From Pseudomaricurvus sp033283175 (GTDB taxonomy: Bacteria; Pseudomonadota; Gammaproteobacteria; Pseudomonadales; Cellvibrionaceae): a DNA stretch of 64,000 nucleotides. The notes beneath the pieces are model-generated. The model saw only the letters and a list, made by a program, of their open reading frames with translations. It ran no database searches and had not been told where the DNA came from. The translations under genes were made by a program, and so were the position numbers. This document shows positions 16,231 to 24,240 of this stretch, piece after piece (the stretch's first letter is position 1; each line of letters starts with the position of its first letter). Location: NCBI GenBank assembly GCA_033283175.1, contig JAWMQM010000002.1, positions 806,001-870,000 of the forward strand, read 5' to 3'.

Positions 16231-17034
16231 TCACAGATAGAACCTCAGCTCACGCAGATAGGCCTGCAGAGCCTTGCGATTGTCCTCACCGGCGCGCCAC
16301 AACGCCTTGGTCAGCGCATCCTGCTTTTCCAGTTCCGGGTCGCTGTACTGATAGAAAACATGGGGGCGCTCCAGCTCGGCAACTTCCGGAGCCTCAGGCA
16401 CCGCCAGTATCCGCGCCACCGCTTCATCCACCCGTTCCGCAAACGTGCCCTGTTTACCCAGTTCGGAGTAGGCCTGCTCCAGCGTGGGCAACCAGGCACG
16501 GTAGTAGCGCCCCATGGTGCGGGGCGGAATGACCCGGATAGCATCCAGCATCGCAGTCAGGCGCTCGTCATTGTTGTCCGCCGCCAGAAAGTGCTCCACT
16601 TCTTCGGCCCCGGGGTCTCCCGCAGGCACTACCTCAAAAGGCGGCAGGGGGTAGTTCCACGGAGTGTGGCGCCGGGGCACCTCGCCACCAGCCATCATAT
16701 CCACCGCCAATACCCACTTACGCACCTGCTCCTCCGGCAACAGCCACTGGCCCAGGGCTGGTGACAACTGGGCAACCACCTCAGCCACGGTACTGTCACT
16801 GTCGTTAAGTTTTTCCGGCACCGGCACTTCAGGCTCCGGCACAGGAACCTCTTCGGCAACCACCTCTTCTTCCGCTACCGGCTCCATCTCGCCGACCTCC
16901 ACTGGAGCGGCCGGGGGCTCCACACTACCCACAACCTCAGGCACCTCCTCCGGGCTATCCTTCATACTCAACAGCCAACCCGCCAGGCCTCCAACCACCA
17001 CTGCCACGGCGAACGCAATAATCCAGTTCTTCAT
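16231..17034 (-). CDS. DUF3014 domain membrane-anchored protein
   Basis: The 267-residue protein has one N-terminal transmembrane helix (residues 4-23), then an extended Glu/Pro/Val-rich linker (about 28-75) that would hold the rest in the periplasm, then a globular DUF3014 domain (about 80-267). The domain contains LSPALGQWLLPEEQVRKWVLAVDMMAGG, PRRHTPWNYPLPPF and YYRAWLPTLEQAYSELG, which are typical. The function of DUF3014 is not known. The gene is divergent from the coiled-coil protein gene; the 200 bases between them carry an FNR/Anr-like site. Confidence 0.88.
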   Translation of the reverse strand: MKNWIIAFAVAVVVGGLAGWLLSMKDSPEEVPEVVGSVEPPAAPVEVGEMEPVAEEEVVAEEVPVPEPEVPVPEKLNDSDSTVAEVVAQLSPALGQWLLPEEQVRKWVLAVDMMAGGEVPRRHTPWNYPLPPFEVVPAGDPGAEEVEHFLAADNNDERLTAMLDAIRVIPPRTMGRYYRAWLPTLEQAYSELGKQGTFAERVDEAVARILAVPEAPEVAELERPHVFYQYSDPELEKQDALTKALWRAGEDNRKALQAYLRELRFYL

Positions 17035-17156
17035 ATTCTCTCCCCTGCCTTTGGTATCTGCGGCACACTATCCGCTAGATGGGACGCTATAAGTAACAAT
17101 AAGTTTCTGCTCAATTATGATCGTTTTGAGGCAATTTATAGTCACGATTCAGGGCT

Positions 17157-17198
17157 ATGACGCAGATCAATCCCGAATGCAGCCCCTTTGCCTAGACT
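17157..17198 (+). promoter_or_regulatory. possible FNR/Anr-activated class II promoter
   Basis: ATGAC-GCAG-ATCAA (17157-17170) matches the FNR/Anr consensus TTGAT-N4-ATCAA at 8 of 10 positions, with one perfect half-site. A -10-like TAGACT lies at 17193-17198. A start near 17205 would place the site centre at -41.5, the class II position. No good -35 is present, as expected for an activated promoter. The hexamers are seen; the regulation is inferred. Confidence 0.4.
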
Positions 17199-17236
17199 AA
17201 ACTAGCCTAATAATAACCACGGCAGGAAGCTCAACC

Positions 17237-17728
17237 ATGAACGATAAGATGAAAGAAGCCCTCAAACGAACCTCCGAGTTGCTGGAGCAGATTGAAGAGA
17301 CCGTTGAGGAAAGGATAGATGAACTGCCCAAAGACGCGCGCAAACTGTGGACCCACGCCCGTTTCCACGTCACCAGCCTGGGGGATCACTTACGGGACGC
17401 CAGTGCACAACTTGAGGGCTCCATGGACCACGCCGCCCTGCAGGCCCACCTGGCCACTATGGATGCCTACGACCACTGGCAGCAACTGCAGGAGACAGTC
17501 AGCCATGTGCTGGGACAGGCGAAACGGGAAACCCAGGCCGAAGTGGACTACGCCCGGTTGCAGGCCCACCTGGCCGCCATGAACAGCCGGGACTATCTGA
17601 GCGAGAAAGAGCAGGAGATCAGCGAAGAGTACAACAAGGCCCGCGCGCAGCTGGAGTCCAAAACCCTGCAGATGGCCACTGACCTGCAACAGAAGTTTGA
17701 GGGCCTGATCAACGGCCTGCCGCGCTGA
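17237..17728 (+). CDS. alpha-helical coiled-coil protein with an internal duplication
   Basis: I do not recognise a family. The 163-residue protein is predicted to be almost entirely helical, acidic, without signal peptide or membrane segment. It contains two copies of a similar unit: ALQAHLATMDAYDHW (residues about 70-84) and RLQAHLAAMNSRDYL (about 109-123), spaced by about 39 residues and each followed by a Gln/Glu-rich helix, so it seems built by duplication. The N-terminal helix (TSELLEQIEETVEERIDELP) and the C-terminal helix have heptad-like spacing. The ATG follows an AGGAAG sequence 10 bases upstream. A candidate FNR/Anr site lies upstream. It may be a scaffold or stress-associated protein, which is only a guess. 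Confidence 0.75.
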   Translation: MNDKMKEALKRTSELLEQIEETVEERIDELPKDARKLWTHARFHVTSLGDHLRDASAQLEGSMDHAALQAHLATMDAYDHWQQLQETVSHVLGQAKRETQAEVDYARLQAHLAAMNSRDYLSEKEQEISEEYNKARAQLESKTLQMATDLQQKFEGLINGLPR

Positions 17729-17768
17729 GCATCGCCGCCCGGCGCACCTTTCTATAAAAGGAAGTGTG

Positions 17769-17993
17769 TCAGGGGGCGATTTCCCGGCCGCCCATAGTGG
17801 CGGCCAGATCGTCCAACTGACTGCAAGTGGCATCAAAACCGTCTTTGGCTGTGAGGGAGTAGATGGCCGCGACCGTGTCTGAGCCACGGTGCAAATGAGC
17901 CTTTACTCCTGGCACCTCCCCACTCTTGAGCCGGTTAAGAAAGCGGTTTGCCAGCTGGCCGCTGTCAAACCCGTAGACTACAGTTACCCTCAT
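17769..17993 (-). CDS. small hypothetical protein (74 aa)
   Basis: A short frame starting MRVTVVYGFDSGQLANRFLNRL and ending ATMGGREIAP. The alternation of beta-like (RVTVVYGF, TVAAIYSL) and helical stretches looks like a small folded domain, and a GGGAGAG sequence precedes the ATG at 17993. I do not recognise it. Without the start choice the frame extends to 18089 through a compositionally odd stretch, so the shorter version is preferred. It converges on the coiled-coil gene and is divergent from the EF-G2 gene. Confidence 0.55.
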   Translation of the reverse strand: MRVTVVYGFDSGQLANRFLNRLKSGEVPGVKAHLHRGSDTVAAIYSLTAKDGFDATCSQLDDLAATMGGREIAP

Positions 17994-18161
17994 TGCTCTC
18001 CCCTGTTCAGTCCCGTTTACTGCCTTCCGGCTACCCCTGGCCCCCACCGCAGCGGCCGGGACTCTACCAGAAACAGGCGGCGATACCACTAGCGGAGGCC
18101 AATCCCCGATGCCCCCGCGGGCGCGGGCGGGTACGCCCTGAAAAATTCACGTTGCGCCCCC

Positions 18162-18190
18162 TTCTAGCAACACCGCTATGCCTGTATACT
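18162..18190 (+). promoter_or_regulatory. candidate promoter of the EF-G2 gene
   Basis: TTCTAG (18162-18167), 17-base spacer, TATACT (18185-18190, 5 of 6 to the -10 consensus), 39 bases upstream of the ATG. The -35 is poor. The rest of 17994-18229 is GC-rich with no other signal I can support. Confidence 0.4.
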
Positions 18191-18229
18191 TCGCGCTTTA
18201 TTTTTCGCCCTGCCATATCGAGAATCGCA

Positions 18230-20323
18230 ATGACAGACTTATCCAAGTACAGAAATATCGGTATCTTCGCCCACGTTGACGCCGGTAAGACCACTACTAC
18301 CGAGCGTATCCTCAAGCTCACCGGTAAAATCCACAAGATCGGCGACGTGCACGATGGTGCAGCTACCACCGACTTCATGGAACAGGAAGCCGAGCGCGGT
18401 ATTACCATTCAGTCCGCCGCGACCACCTGTTTCTGGAAAGATCACCGGATGAACATCATCGATACCCCCGGGCACGTGGACTTTACCGTTGAGGTATACC
18501 GCTCCCTGAAAGTTCTCGATGGCGGCATCGGCGTATTCTGTGGTTCCGGCGGTGTTGAGCCCCAGTCCGAAACCAACTGGCGCTACGCGAACGACTCTGA
18601 AGTATCCCGCCTGATCTTCATCAACAAGCTGGATCGCATGGGTGCGGACTTCTACAAAGTTGTTGCGCAGGTGAAAAAAGTTCTGGCGGCCAACCCGCTG
18701 GTAATGACCCTGCCAATCGGCGTCGAAGACGAATTCTGCGGTGTGGTTGACGTTCTGACCCAGAAAGCCTACATCTGGGACGAGTCCGGCCAGCCAGAAA
18801 ACTACGAAGTTACCGACATCCCTGCCGACATGGTCGAGAAGGCTGCCGAGTACCGTGAGATGCTGATCGAGACTGCTGTAGAGCAAGACGATGAGCTGAT
18901 GGAAGCCTATATGGAAGGTGAAGAGCCATCCATTGAGCAGATCAAAGCCTGTATCCGCAAGGGTACCCGCGACCTGGCCTTCTTCCCTACCTTCTGTGGC
19001 TCCGCCTACAAGAACAAGGGTATCCAGTTGGTTCTGGACGGCGTTGTTGACTACCTGCCTTCCCCGACCGAAGTTGACCCTCAGGATCTGACCGACCCTG
19101 AAACCGGTGAGCCTACCGGCGAGAAAGCCATTGTTTCTGCCGACGAGCCACTGCGCGCCCTGGCATTCAAGATCATGGACGACCGTTTCGGCGCCCTGAC
19201 CTTCGTGCGCCTGTACTCCGGTAAGCTGAACAAGGGTGACACCATCCTCAACTCCGCTACCGGCAAGACCGAGCGCATCGGCCGCATGGTTGAAATGCAC
19301 GCCAACGACCGCACCGAAATCTCCAGCGCCCAGGCCGGTGACATCATCGCCATCGTGGGCATGAAGAATGTTCAGACCGGTCACACCCTGTGTGATCCTG
19401 ACCACGAGTGCACCCTGGAACCCATGATCTTCCCAGAGCCGGTAATCTCAATCGCGGTTAAGCCAAAAGACAAGGCTGCCACCGAGAAAATGGGTATTGC
19501 CATCGGTAAACTGGTTGCAGAAGACCCCTCCTTCCAGGTTGAGACTGACGAAGATTCCGGTGAAACCATCCTCAAGGGCATGGGCGAACTGCACCTGGAC
19601 ATTAAAGTCGACATCCTGAAGCGTACTTACGGCGTTGAGCTGGAAGTGGGTGCTCCGCAGGTGGCTTACCGTGAAACCATCACCAAGGCCATCGAAGACA
19701 GCTACACCCACAAGAAGCAGTCCGGTGGTTCCGGTCAGTTCGGTAAGATCGACTACCGCATCCGTCCGAACGAGCCAGGCACTGGCTACACCTTCGAATC
19801 CACTGTTGTGGGCGGTAACGTACCGAAGGAATTCTTCCCGGCTGTTGAGAAAGGCTTCCGCCTGATGATGGGCGAAGGCCCTCTGGCTGGCTTCCCGGTA
19901 CTGGACGTACACGTTGAGCTGTTCGACGGTGGTTACCACGCGGTTGACTCCTCTGCCATCGCCTTCGAAATCGCTGCCAAGGCCGCGTTCCGTCAGAGCA
20001 TGCCCAAGGCCGGTCCACAGCTGATCGAGCCGATCATGAAAGTTGACGTGTTCTCTCCTGAGGACAACGTGGGTGACGTAATTGGTGACCTGAACCGTCG
20101 TCGCGGCATGATCAAGGATCAGGAACCTGCATCCACCGGCGTACGCATCAAGGCGGACGTACCTCTCGCCGAGATGTTTGGCTACATTGGTTCACTGCGT
20201 ACCATGACCTCCGGTCGCGGCCAGTTCTCCATGGAGTTCAGCCACTACAACCCATGTCCCCAGCAGGTAGCCGAAAAGGTTATCGCCGAGGCCAAGGCTC
20301 GCAAAGAAGCCGCCAAGAAGTAA
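18230..20323 (+). CDS. fusA2: elongation factor G, second type (EF-G2)
   Basis: A 697-residue translational GTPase with all five EF-G domains. G1 is AHVDAGKT (14-21), G3 DTPGH (78-82), G4 NKLD (132-135). The N-terminus (MTDLSKYRNIGIFAHVDAGK), the KIHKIG-VHDG segment and the CGSGGVEPQSETNWRYAN stretch match the second EF-G carried by many gammaproteobacteria (Vibrio, Shewanella, Pseudomonas) rather than the FusA encoded with rpsL-rpsG-tuf. No ribosomal protein or tuf gene is adjacent, which agrees. The canonical FusA must lie elsewhere. Codon use (many GGT, GTT and CTG) differs from the GCC-heavy neighbours, suggesting strong expression. The ATG at 18230 is the conserved start. Whether it serves in elongation or recycling is not decidable here. 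Confidence 0.95.
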   Translation: MTDLSKYRNIGIFAHVDAGKTTTTERILKLTGKIHKIGDVHDGAATTDFMEQEAERGITIQSAATTCFWKDHRMNIIDTPGHVDFTVEVYRSLKVLDGGIGVFCGSGGVEPQSETNWRYANDSEVSRLIFINKLDRMGADFYKVVAQVKKVLAANPLVMTLPIGVEDEFCGVVDVLTQKAYIWDESGQPENYEVTDIPADMVEKAAEYREMLIETAVEQDDELMEAYMEGEEPSIEQIKACIRKGTRDLAFFPTFCGSAYKNKGIQLVLDGVVDYLPSPTEVDPQDLTDPETGEPTGEKAIVSADEPLRALAFKIMDDRFGALTFVRLYSGKLNKGDTILNSATGKTERIGRMVEMHANDRTEISSAQAGDIIAIVGMKNVQTGHTLCDPDHECTLEPMIFPEPVISIAVKPKDKAATEKMGIAIGKLVAEDPSFQVETDEDSGETILKGMGELHLDIKVDILKRTYGVELEVGAPQVAYRETITKAIEDSYTHKKQSGGSGQFGKIDYRIRPNEPGTGYTFESTVVGGNVPKEFFPAVEKGFRLMMGEGPLAGFPVLDVHVELFDGGYHAVDSSAIAFEIAAKAAFRQSMPKAGPQLIEPIMKVDVFSPEDNVGDVIGDLNRRRGMIKDQEPASTGVRIKADVPLAEMFGYIGSLRTMTSGRGQFSMEFSHYNPCPQQVAEKVIAEAKARKEAAKK

Positions 20324-20344
20324 TCTTCTTAAGGCTTTGTTGCT

Positions 20345-20374
20345 CAAAAACACCCGCTTCGGCGGGTGTTTTTG
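20345..20374 (+). terminator. intrinsic terminator after EF-G2 (likely bidirectional)
   Basis: CACCCGC-TTCG-GCGGGTG, a stable UUCG-capped stem, is flanked by AAAAA on the left and TTTTT on the right, so it can end transcripts from EF-G2 on the plus strand and from trxC on the minus strand. Confidence 0.9.
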
Positions 20375-20486
20375 TTTGTGGGTCAGAATCTTTTCTTTGG
20401 GGGAACCGGACAGCCAGGGAGGAGAAAAAGGGCTATCAAAGAGTGATATATTCTCAGAATGCATCCCCCCAAACTCGGGCCAGACG

Positions 20487-20927
20487 CTACAGCTTAACGC
20501 CCTGCTGCTGCAACCACTGTTGCAACTGGGGCAACGGCAGAGCGCCCGACATGCGCGCCACCTCCTTGCCCTGACGGAAAAGAATGAGGGTCGGGATAGA
20601 CCGAATCCCCCAGCGACTGGCCACCCCCTGCTCCACCTCGGTATTCAGCTTCGCCAGGCGCAATTTCGTCTGCCACTGACTCGCCGCCTGATCAAAGATC
20701 GGCGCAAAGGTTTTACAGGGGCCGCACCAGGGCGCCCAACAATCCACCAGTACCGGCAGGTCGTTGTGATTCAGCACCGCTGCCACATTGGCACCACCCA
20801 GTTGCAACGGTTTGTTGCCTAGCACCGGCTTCTTGCACTTGCCGCACACCGGCTTATCCCCCAGGCGCTCCTGCGGCAGACGGTTTTTCGAACCGCAGTG
20901 ACTGCAGGTTACATGCACAATACTCAT
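20487..20927 (-). CDS. trxC: thioredoxin 2 (TrxC)
   Basis: The 146-residue product has the TrxC layout: an N-terminal zinc-ribbon with cysteines at 8, 11, 28 and 31 (HVTCSHCGSKNR and VCGKCKKPV), then a thioredoxin fold with the active site WCGPC at 67-71 and the cis-Pro loop SIPTLILF. It is a cytosolic disulfide reductase that feeds peroxide-stress enzymes, potentially including the MsrA encoded in this window. It lies 20 bases downstream of the HAD hydrolase gene on the same strand and is likely cotranscribed. The terminator at 20345-20374 follows it. Confidence 0.96.
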   Translation of the reverse strand: MSIVHVTCSHCGSKNRLPQERLGDKPVCGKCKKPVLGNKPLQLGGANVAAVLNHNDLPVLVDCWAPWCGPCKTFAPIFDQAASQWQTKLRLAKLNTEVEQGVASRWGIRSIPTLILFRQGKEVARMSGALPLPQLQQWLQQQGVKL

Positions 20928-20947
20928 CGTTGACTACTCCGGCCTAC

Positions 20948-21691
20948 TCAGTGTGGGTGTAACTGACGAATCAGCTGCGGGATCTCTTCCGGGTGCATCA
21001 CGGTATGATGGGGCTCAATTCCCAATTCGGCATCCAGCGGCTGTTGATGCTGTATCCATACCGAGGTTATCTGGCTGTTATGGGCACCGGCGATATCCGC
21101 CGCCAGACTGTCACCCACGTGGATCGCCTCGTGCGGCTCGCAAGCCGCCAGCTGCAGGGCCTTCGCAAAGATGGAGCGCGCCGGCTTCTGCTCCAGCTCC
21201 TGTCCACCGATAATCACGTGATCCACGTAATCGGCCATCCGCACCCGCTCCACCTTAGGCACCTGGGAAAATTCCGGGCCATTGGTAATGACCACCAGCG
21301 TAAAAAACTGTCGTGCATTGCGCAGGAACTCCGCGATACCCGGATAAAAATCGAAGGCATCAATGCGGTCCTGATCAAACCGGCTCTGCAGGAAATCGGC
21401 CTCCTCGCCCGAGACATCGCCAACACCCTGCAGCTGCAGAAGGTCGCGAATCAGCTTTATACGGAATACCCCTTCTCCCTCTCCCTCTGCAATGGGCAGA
21501 TACCGCGCACGCTCTTCTTCCGACCAATCACGGTATATACCTTTGATATAGCTCGCCGCAAACTGCTGTCCATTTACGCGACCCGGGAAACAGCGCTCCA
21601 CCGCCGTCGCCAGTTTTTCTGTGGCTATACGATTGGCCTTGCGGGTATCACACAGGGTGTCATCCATATCAAAAAAGAGAGCTTTTAACAT
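20948..21691 (-). CDS. HAD-superfamily hydrolase (subfamily IA phosphatase)
   Basis: A 247-residue haloacid-dehalogenase-type phosphatase. Motif I FFDMDDTL holds nucleophile Asp8 and acid/base Asp10, motif II VVITNG, a Lys in ELEQKPARSIF, and motif III HVGDSLAADIAGA. The helical cap between motifs I and II (residues about 15-100) makes it type C1. Such proteins (YjjG, NanP-like) dephosphorylate nucleotides or sugar phosphates; the substrate cannot be told. It sits between the Nmad3-domain gene and trxC on the minus strand, all probably one transcript. Confidence 0.9.
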   Translation of the reverse strand: MLKALFFDMDDTLCDTRKANRIATEKLATAVERCFPGRVNGQQFAASYIKGIYRDWSEEERARYLPIAEGEGEGVFRIKLIRDLLQLQGVGDVSGEEADFLQSRFDQDRIDAFDFYPGIAEFLRNARQFFTLVVITNGPEFSQVPKVERVRMADYVDHVIIGGQELEQKPARSIFAKALQLAACEPHEAIHVGDSLAADIAGAHNSQITSVWIQHQQPLDAELGIEPHHTVMHPEEIPQLIRQLHPH

Positions 21692-21775
21692 CGGCGGTAT
21701 CTTAGGTCTGTCAGATGGGGCAGCTATTGTAACGCATCCGGGAGACAGCTTTCAGGACAACGCGGTGTCCGCGCA

Positions 21776-22645
21776 CTACAGGGCAAAACTGTCACAGCCC
21801 AACTCTTCTATCAGCTGACAGGCCCAGGTCACCACCTCAGGATAGTAATCCGCCTGCAACACAAACTCCTGACCTCGGGCGGCGCTTTGCAGATAGCAGT
21901 GCTCCCCCTGCCGACGCCAAACCGCTGGATTGTCGTGATAGCTGAGTGGTGGCAGGCCCTCATCAGGACAAAAGCCGGCGGGGAGCCGCCACTGCCGCGG
22001 GCTCACGGAGTCCGGATCCGAAAGCTGCAGCGACTCCGAAAAGTGGGTAAACACGCCGGCGCCGGCAGTGGATTTGCACTCACCGCCCACCGTCAGCTGC
22101 CTACAGCCGACATAGAGGGTATTGTTGGTCAGTTGCTGCAGCAGGTGGGGATGGCCTGCCAGCCACGAGTGCTCCGCTGCCGTCAGCTCCGGTACAGGAC
22201 AGACCTTTTCCACCTGCAGCCAACCCCAGAGCAGATGCCGTGCCGGAGCGGCTCGCCGGAACTGCCAGCGCCGACGATAACGCTCTACGGGCCGGAAGAG
22301 GCCAAAAAAGAGGAACAGGTCGCCCGCACCCACCAACTGGTTGCGCAGGTGCCCCTGGGCGCTGCCCGCCTGCCCCAGGGAAGGCCGCCAGCCCCCGGCT
22401 CTGGGCAGTGCAGAGGCTCGCAGATCCGGATCCAGGTGCGCCCCCAGCCGCGAGGCATGGCGACGCCCGGTCAGCTGGCTGACCAAGCCCTCAGAGGCAA
22501 CACCCGCAGGCGTGAGATCACAATAGCGTACAGCTGCCGCCGCATCCGGTATGGGCAACGAATAGAGCTGCCCATCGGGAAACAACGGGCTCGGGCAGCC
22601 CCCGGAAGAGGAATCGAACCCCTTGCGACTGAGGATAATCTTCAC
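21776..22645 (-). CDS. Nmad3 (nucleotide modification associated domain 3) protein
   Basis: The 289-residue protein begins MKIILSRKGFDSSSGGCPSP and continues FPDGQLYSLPIPD, the signature opening of the Nmad3 family, followed by HLDPDLR and the GAGDLFLFFGLFR segment. The family was predicted from comparative genomics of DNA hypermodification systems and has no settled biochemical role. Here the copy stands alone in ordinary chromosomal context: a HAD phosphatase and trxC lie downstream on the same strand, and no phage or DNA-modification gene is nearby. The conserved Lys/Asp-rich N-terminus and HLDPD suggest a catalytic pocket, which is inference. There is no signal peptide. Confidence 0.75.
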   Translation of the reverse strand: MKIILSRKGFDSSSGGCPSPLFPDGQLYSLPIPDAAAAVRYCDLTPAGVASEGLVSQLTGRRHASRLGAHLDPDLRASALPRAGGWRPSLGQAGSAQGHLRNQLVGAGDLFLFFGLFRPVERYRRRWQFRRAAPARHLLWGWLQVEKVCPVPELTAAEHSWLAGHPHLLQQLTNNTLYVGCRQLTVGGECKSTAGAGVFTHFSESLQLSDPDSVSPRQWRLPAGFCPDEGLPPLSYHDNPAVWRRQGEHCYLQSAARGQEFVLQADYYPEVVTWACQLIEELGCDSFAL

Positions 22646-22797
22646 ACTAACTGCACCACCACCCCATCTGACGGTCTAATCTATTGGATAACAATAGCCT
22701 GAATATCATGTGCTGGCCTTTGCCCGGGAAATGCGGGCTCTGCGTCAGAACAAAGGTGCATAATCCGCACCCGGGCTACAATAGCAACGAGGGCATT

Positions 22798-23109
22798 ATG
22801 GATACCGAGAAGATCAAAAACCAACTGCTGAGCCAGCGCGCCGAACTGCTGCGGAGGGTTGAGGCCATCAAGGCAGACTTCGCCCGGGGCAAACCGGCAG
22901 ACTTTTCAGAGCAGACCACAGAATCGGAGAACGACGACGTATTGCGCTCACTGCGCCTGGAGGCTGAAGCCGAGATTCGTCAGATCAATCGCGCCCTGGA
23001 CCAGATTACTGCGGGCGAATATGGCACCTGCCAACGGTGTGGAGAGGAGATTCCGGCAGGCCGGCTGGAGGCGATTCCGGAAGCCACCCTGTGTACCCGA
23101 TGTGCCTGA
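22798..23109 (+). CDS. small DksA/TraR-type zinc-finger protein
   Basis: A 103-residue protein with an N-terminal helical hairpin (residues 1-70) and a C-terminal C4 zinc finger (CQRCGEEI and CTRC). It is shorter than DksA (151 aa) and lacks its DxxDxA-type coiled-coil tip; the equivalent region reads SENDDVLRSL. Related small proteins are annotated TraR/DksA zinc-finger or YbiI-like. An effect on RNA polymerase through the secondary channel is possible but not shown. ATG 22798 follows GAGGGC. A terminator follows at 23140. Confidence 0.88.
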   Translation: MDTEKIKNQLLSQRAELLRRVEAIKADFARGKPADFSEQTTESENDDVLRSLRLEAEAEIRQINRALDQITAGEYGTCQRCGEEIPAGRLEAIPEATLCTRCA

Positions 23110-23139
23110 CCCTGAGCCGGCTTTCCAGACCCCGGAAAC

Positions 23140-23173
23140 AAAAAAGCCCGCTTCTTGCGAAGCGGGCTTTTTA
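23140..23173 (+). terminator. bidirectional intrinsic terminator between the DksA-like gene and tRNA-Ala
   Basis: GCCCGCTTC (23146-23154), loop TTGC, GAAGCGGGC (23159-23167), with an A-run before and a T-run after. It ends the DksA-like transcript on the plus strand and the tRNA transcript on the minus strand. Confidence 0.9.
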
Positions 23174-23176
23174 ATG

Positions 23177-23252
23177 TGGTGGAGCTATGCGGGATCGAAC
23201 CGCAGACCTCAACACTGCCAGTGTTGCGCTCTCCCAGCTGAGCTATAGCCCC
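23177..23252 (-). tRNA. tRNA-Ala (anticodon GGC)
   Basis: Reading the minus strand, 76 bases fold as a complete cloverleaf: acceptor GGGGCTA/TAGCTCC, D-arm GCTC-AGCTGGGA-GAGC, anticodon stem CAACA/TGTTG with loop CTGGCAG (anticodon GGC), T-arm TGCGG-TTCGATC-CCGCA, discriminator A and encoded CCA. GGC reads GCC/GCU alanine codons. It lies between the membrane protein gene and a terminator, on the same strand as gltX. Confidence 0.97.
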
Positions 23253-23377
23253 GGAAACCGGTGTGCTTTCCGTCGAAAGCGGGCGCATTTTAACACCCGG
23301 GCGCACTCTGTCAACCTATATTTTTCAGTAGCTTAGCGAAAATGCACCGCTGGATATTTCTTGAACGGAAAGCGGGT

Positions 23378-23908
23378 TCAACTGCTGGAAACGGCGTACT
23401 GCTCAAAGCCGTCTGCCGCTCCCATCTCCTCAACAATATACCCACCAGCGACACACGCGGGGGGGCTGTAACTGCGGGTTTTCCGCAGAATCCCCTGCAT
23501 CAGCTCGGCATCGCTGGCACGCGGCCGGCTGTGCTCAACCCCACCAACCAGCTCCAGTCTGGGCTTGTCGGCCTCTTCAGGAGCAACCGGAGCCGTAACA
23601 CCAGTGGAAAAATGAATGGGCTCGGCTCTAACCTCAGCTTCGTCCAACACCAGCGCCTGATCTTCATGGGACAACTGCACCCCTTCCGCCAGCGCCCGGG
23701 CCATCTGCAGGCGGTACTGCTCCGCCAGCGGACCACTCGCAGCACCACTCTCATCCCGGGCATGGCGACGACCAACCATCACCACCAGCAGAGCAAGCAG
23801 GAGCAGCATGGCAACGGAAGCCAGCAACAGCGTCTGGGTGCTGTTGAGGGCGGTAAATTGCCAAGGTTGCAGAAGCTGATCGACGGAAAGAAGGGATTGA
23901 ATATTCAT
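23378..23908 (-). CDS. single-pass membrane protein of unknown function
   Basis: I do not recognise this 176-residue protein. It has an N-terminal region, one clear transmembrane helix (residues about 26-46, TLLLASVAMLLLLALLVVMV) followed by positively charged RRHAR, and a C-terminal domain of about 125 residues that by the positive-inside rule faces the cytosol. That part is acidic and ends in AVSSS. The ATG at 23908 is chosen because the frame upstream of it looks non-coding, though no good ribosome site precedes it. A perfect CRP-type palindrome lies about 150 bases upstream, and a tRNA gene follows on the same strand. Confidence 0.6.
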   Translation of the reverse strand: MNIQSLLSVDQLLQPWQFTALNSTQTLLLASVAMLLLLALLVVMVGRRHARDESGAASGPLAEQYRLQMARALAEGVQLSHEDQALVLDEAEVRAEPIHFSTGVTAPVAPEEADKPRLELVGGVEHSRPRASDAELMQGILRKTRSYSPPACVAGGYIVEEMGAADGFEQYAVSSS

Positions 23909-24057
23909 GAGCAGGACACATCTCCATGTGCGACATCCCTGGGGAATGAACCTCCCCAACCCGGGGCGGCCTAGTTGACCACATCCCTGTACCGATGACG
24001 CGAAATAACTCTTATCAGACACCTGAAGTGTAAACTCGCGCCAACAACCCATCAAGG

Positions 24058-24073
24058 TGTGACACGCATCACA
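24058..24073. promoter_or_regulatory. perfect CRP/Vfr-type palindrome
   Basis: TGTGA-CACGCA-TCACA matches the CRP core consensus exactly. It lies in the 332-base interval 23909-24240 and can only serve the minus-strand membrane protein gene. A -10-like GATAAG on the minus strand (24011-24016) would put the centre near -61.5, a class I position. A second inverted repeat, TTTATCG-ATTGC-CGATAAA (24087-24105), lies beside it. Confidence 0.65.
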
Positions 24074-24121
24074 CTTAAATTATTTGTTTATCGATTGCCG
24101 ATAAAAGTGATGGATTGGTCA

Positions 24122-24166
24122 TAAAAACCCTCCAACGCCCTGGTACAGGGCATATATGAAGGGTTT
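24122..24166 (-). terminator. probable gltX terminator
   Basis: On the minus strand AAACCCTTC pairs with GGAGGGTTT around an inner GCCCTG-TACC-CAGGGC-type hairpin, and the structure ends in TTTTTA, 74 bases after the gltX stop. Confidence 0.55.
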
Positions 24167-24240
24167 AGAGGGGGGATAGCACCAGATTGGGCTGGCAGCA
24201 GGCCCGGGGCTCACCCGGACTGCTGGCCAGCGTCAGCGTA

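Noticed and set aside
18239..19405. A 388-codon open frame on the minus strand.
   Set aside because: It mirrors the highly expressed EF-G2 gene, whose codon bias removes stops from the opposite frame.
22607..22623. A T-arm-like sequence on the minus strand (AGGGG-TTCGATT-CCTCT).
   Set aside because: It lies in the N-terminal codons of the Nmad3 gene, and no D-arm, anticodon arm or acceptor stem can be built around it.
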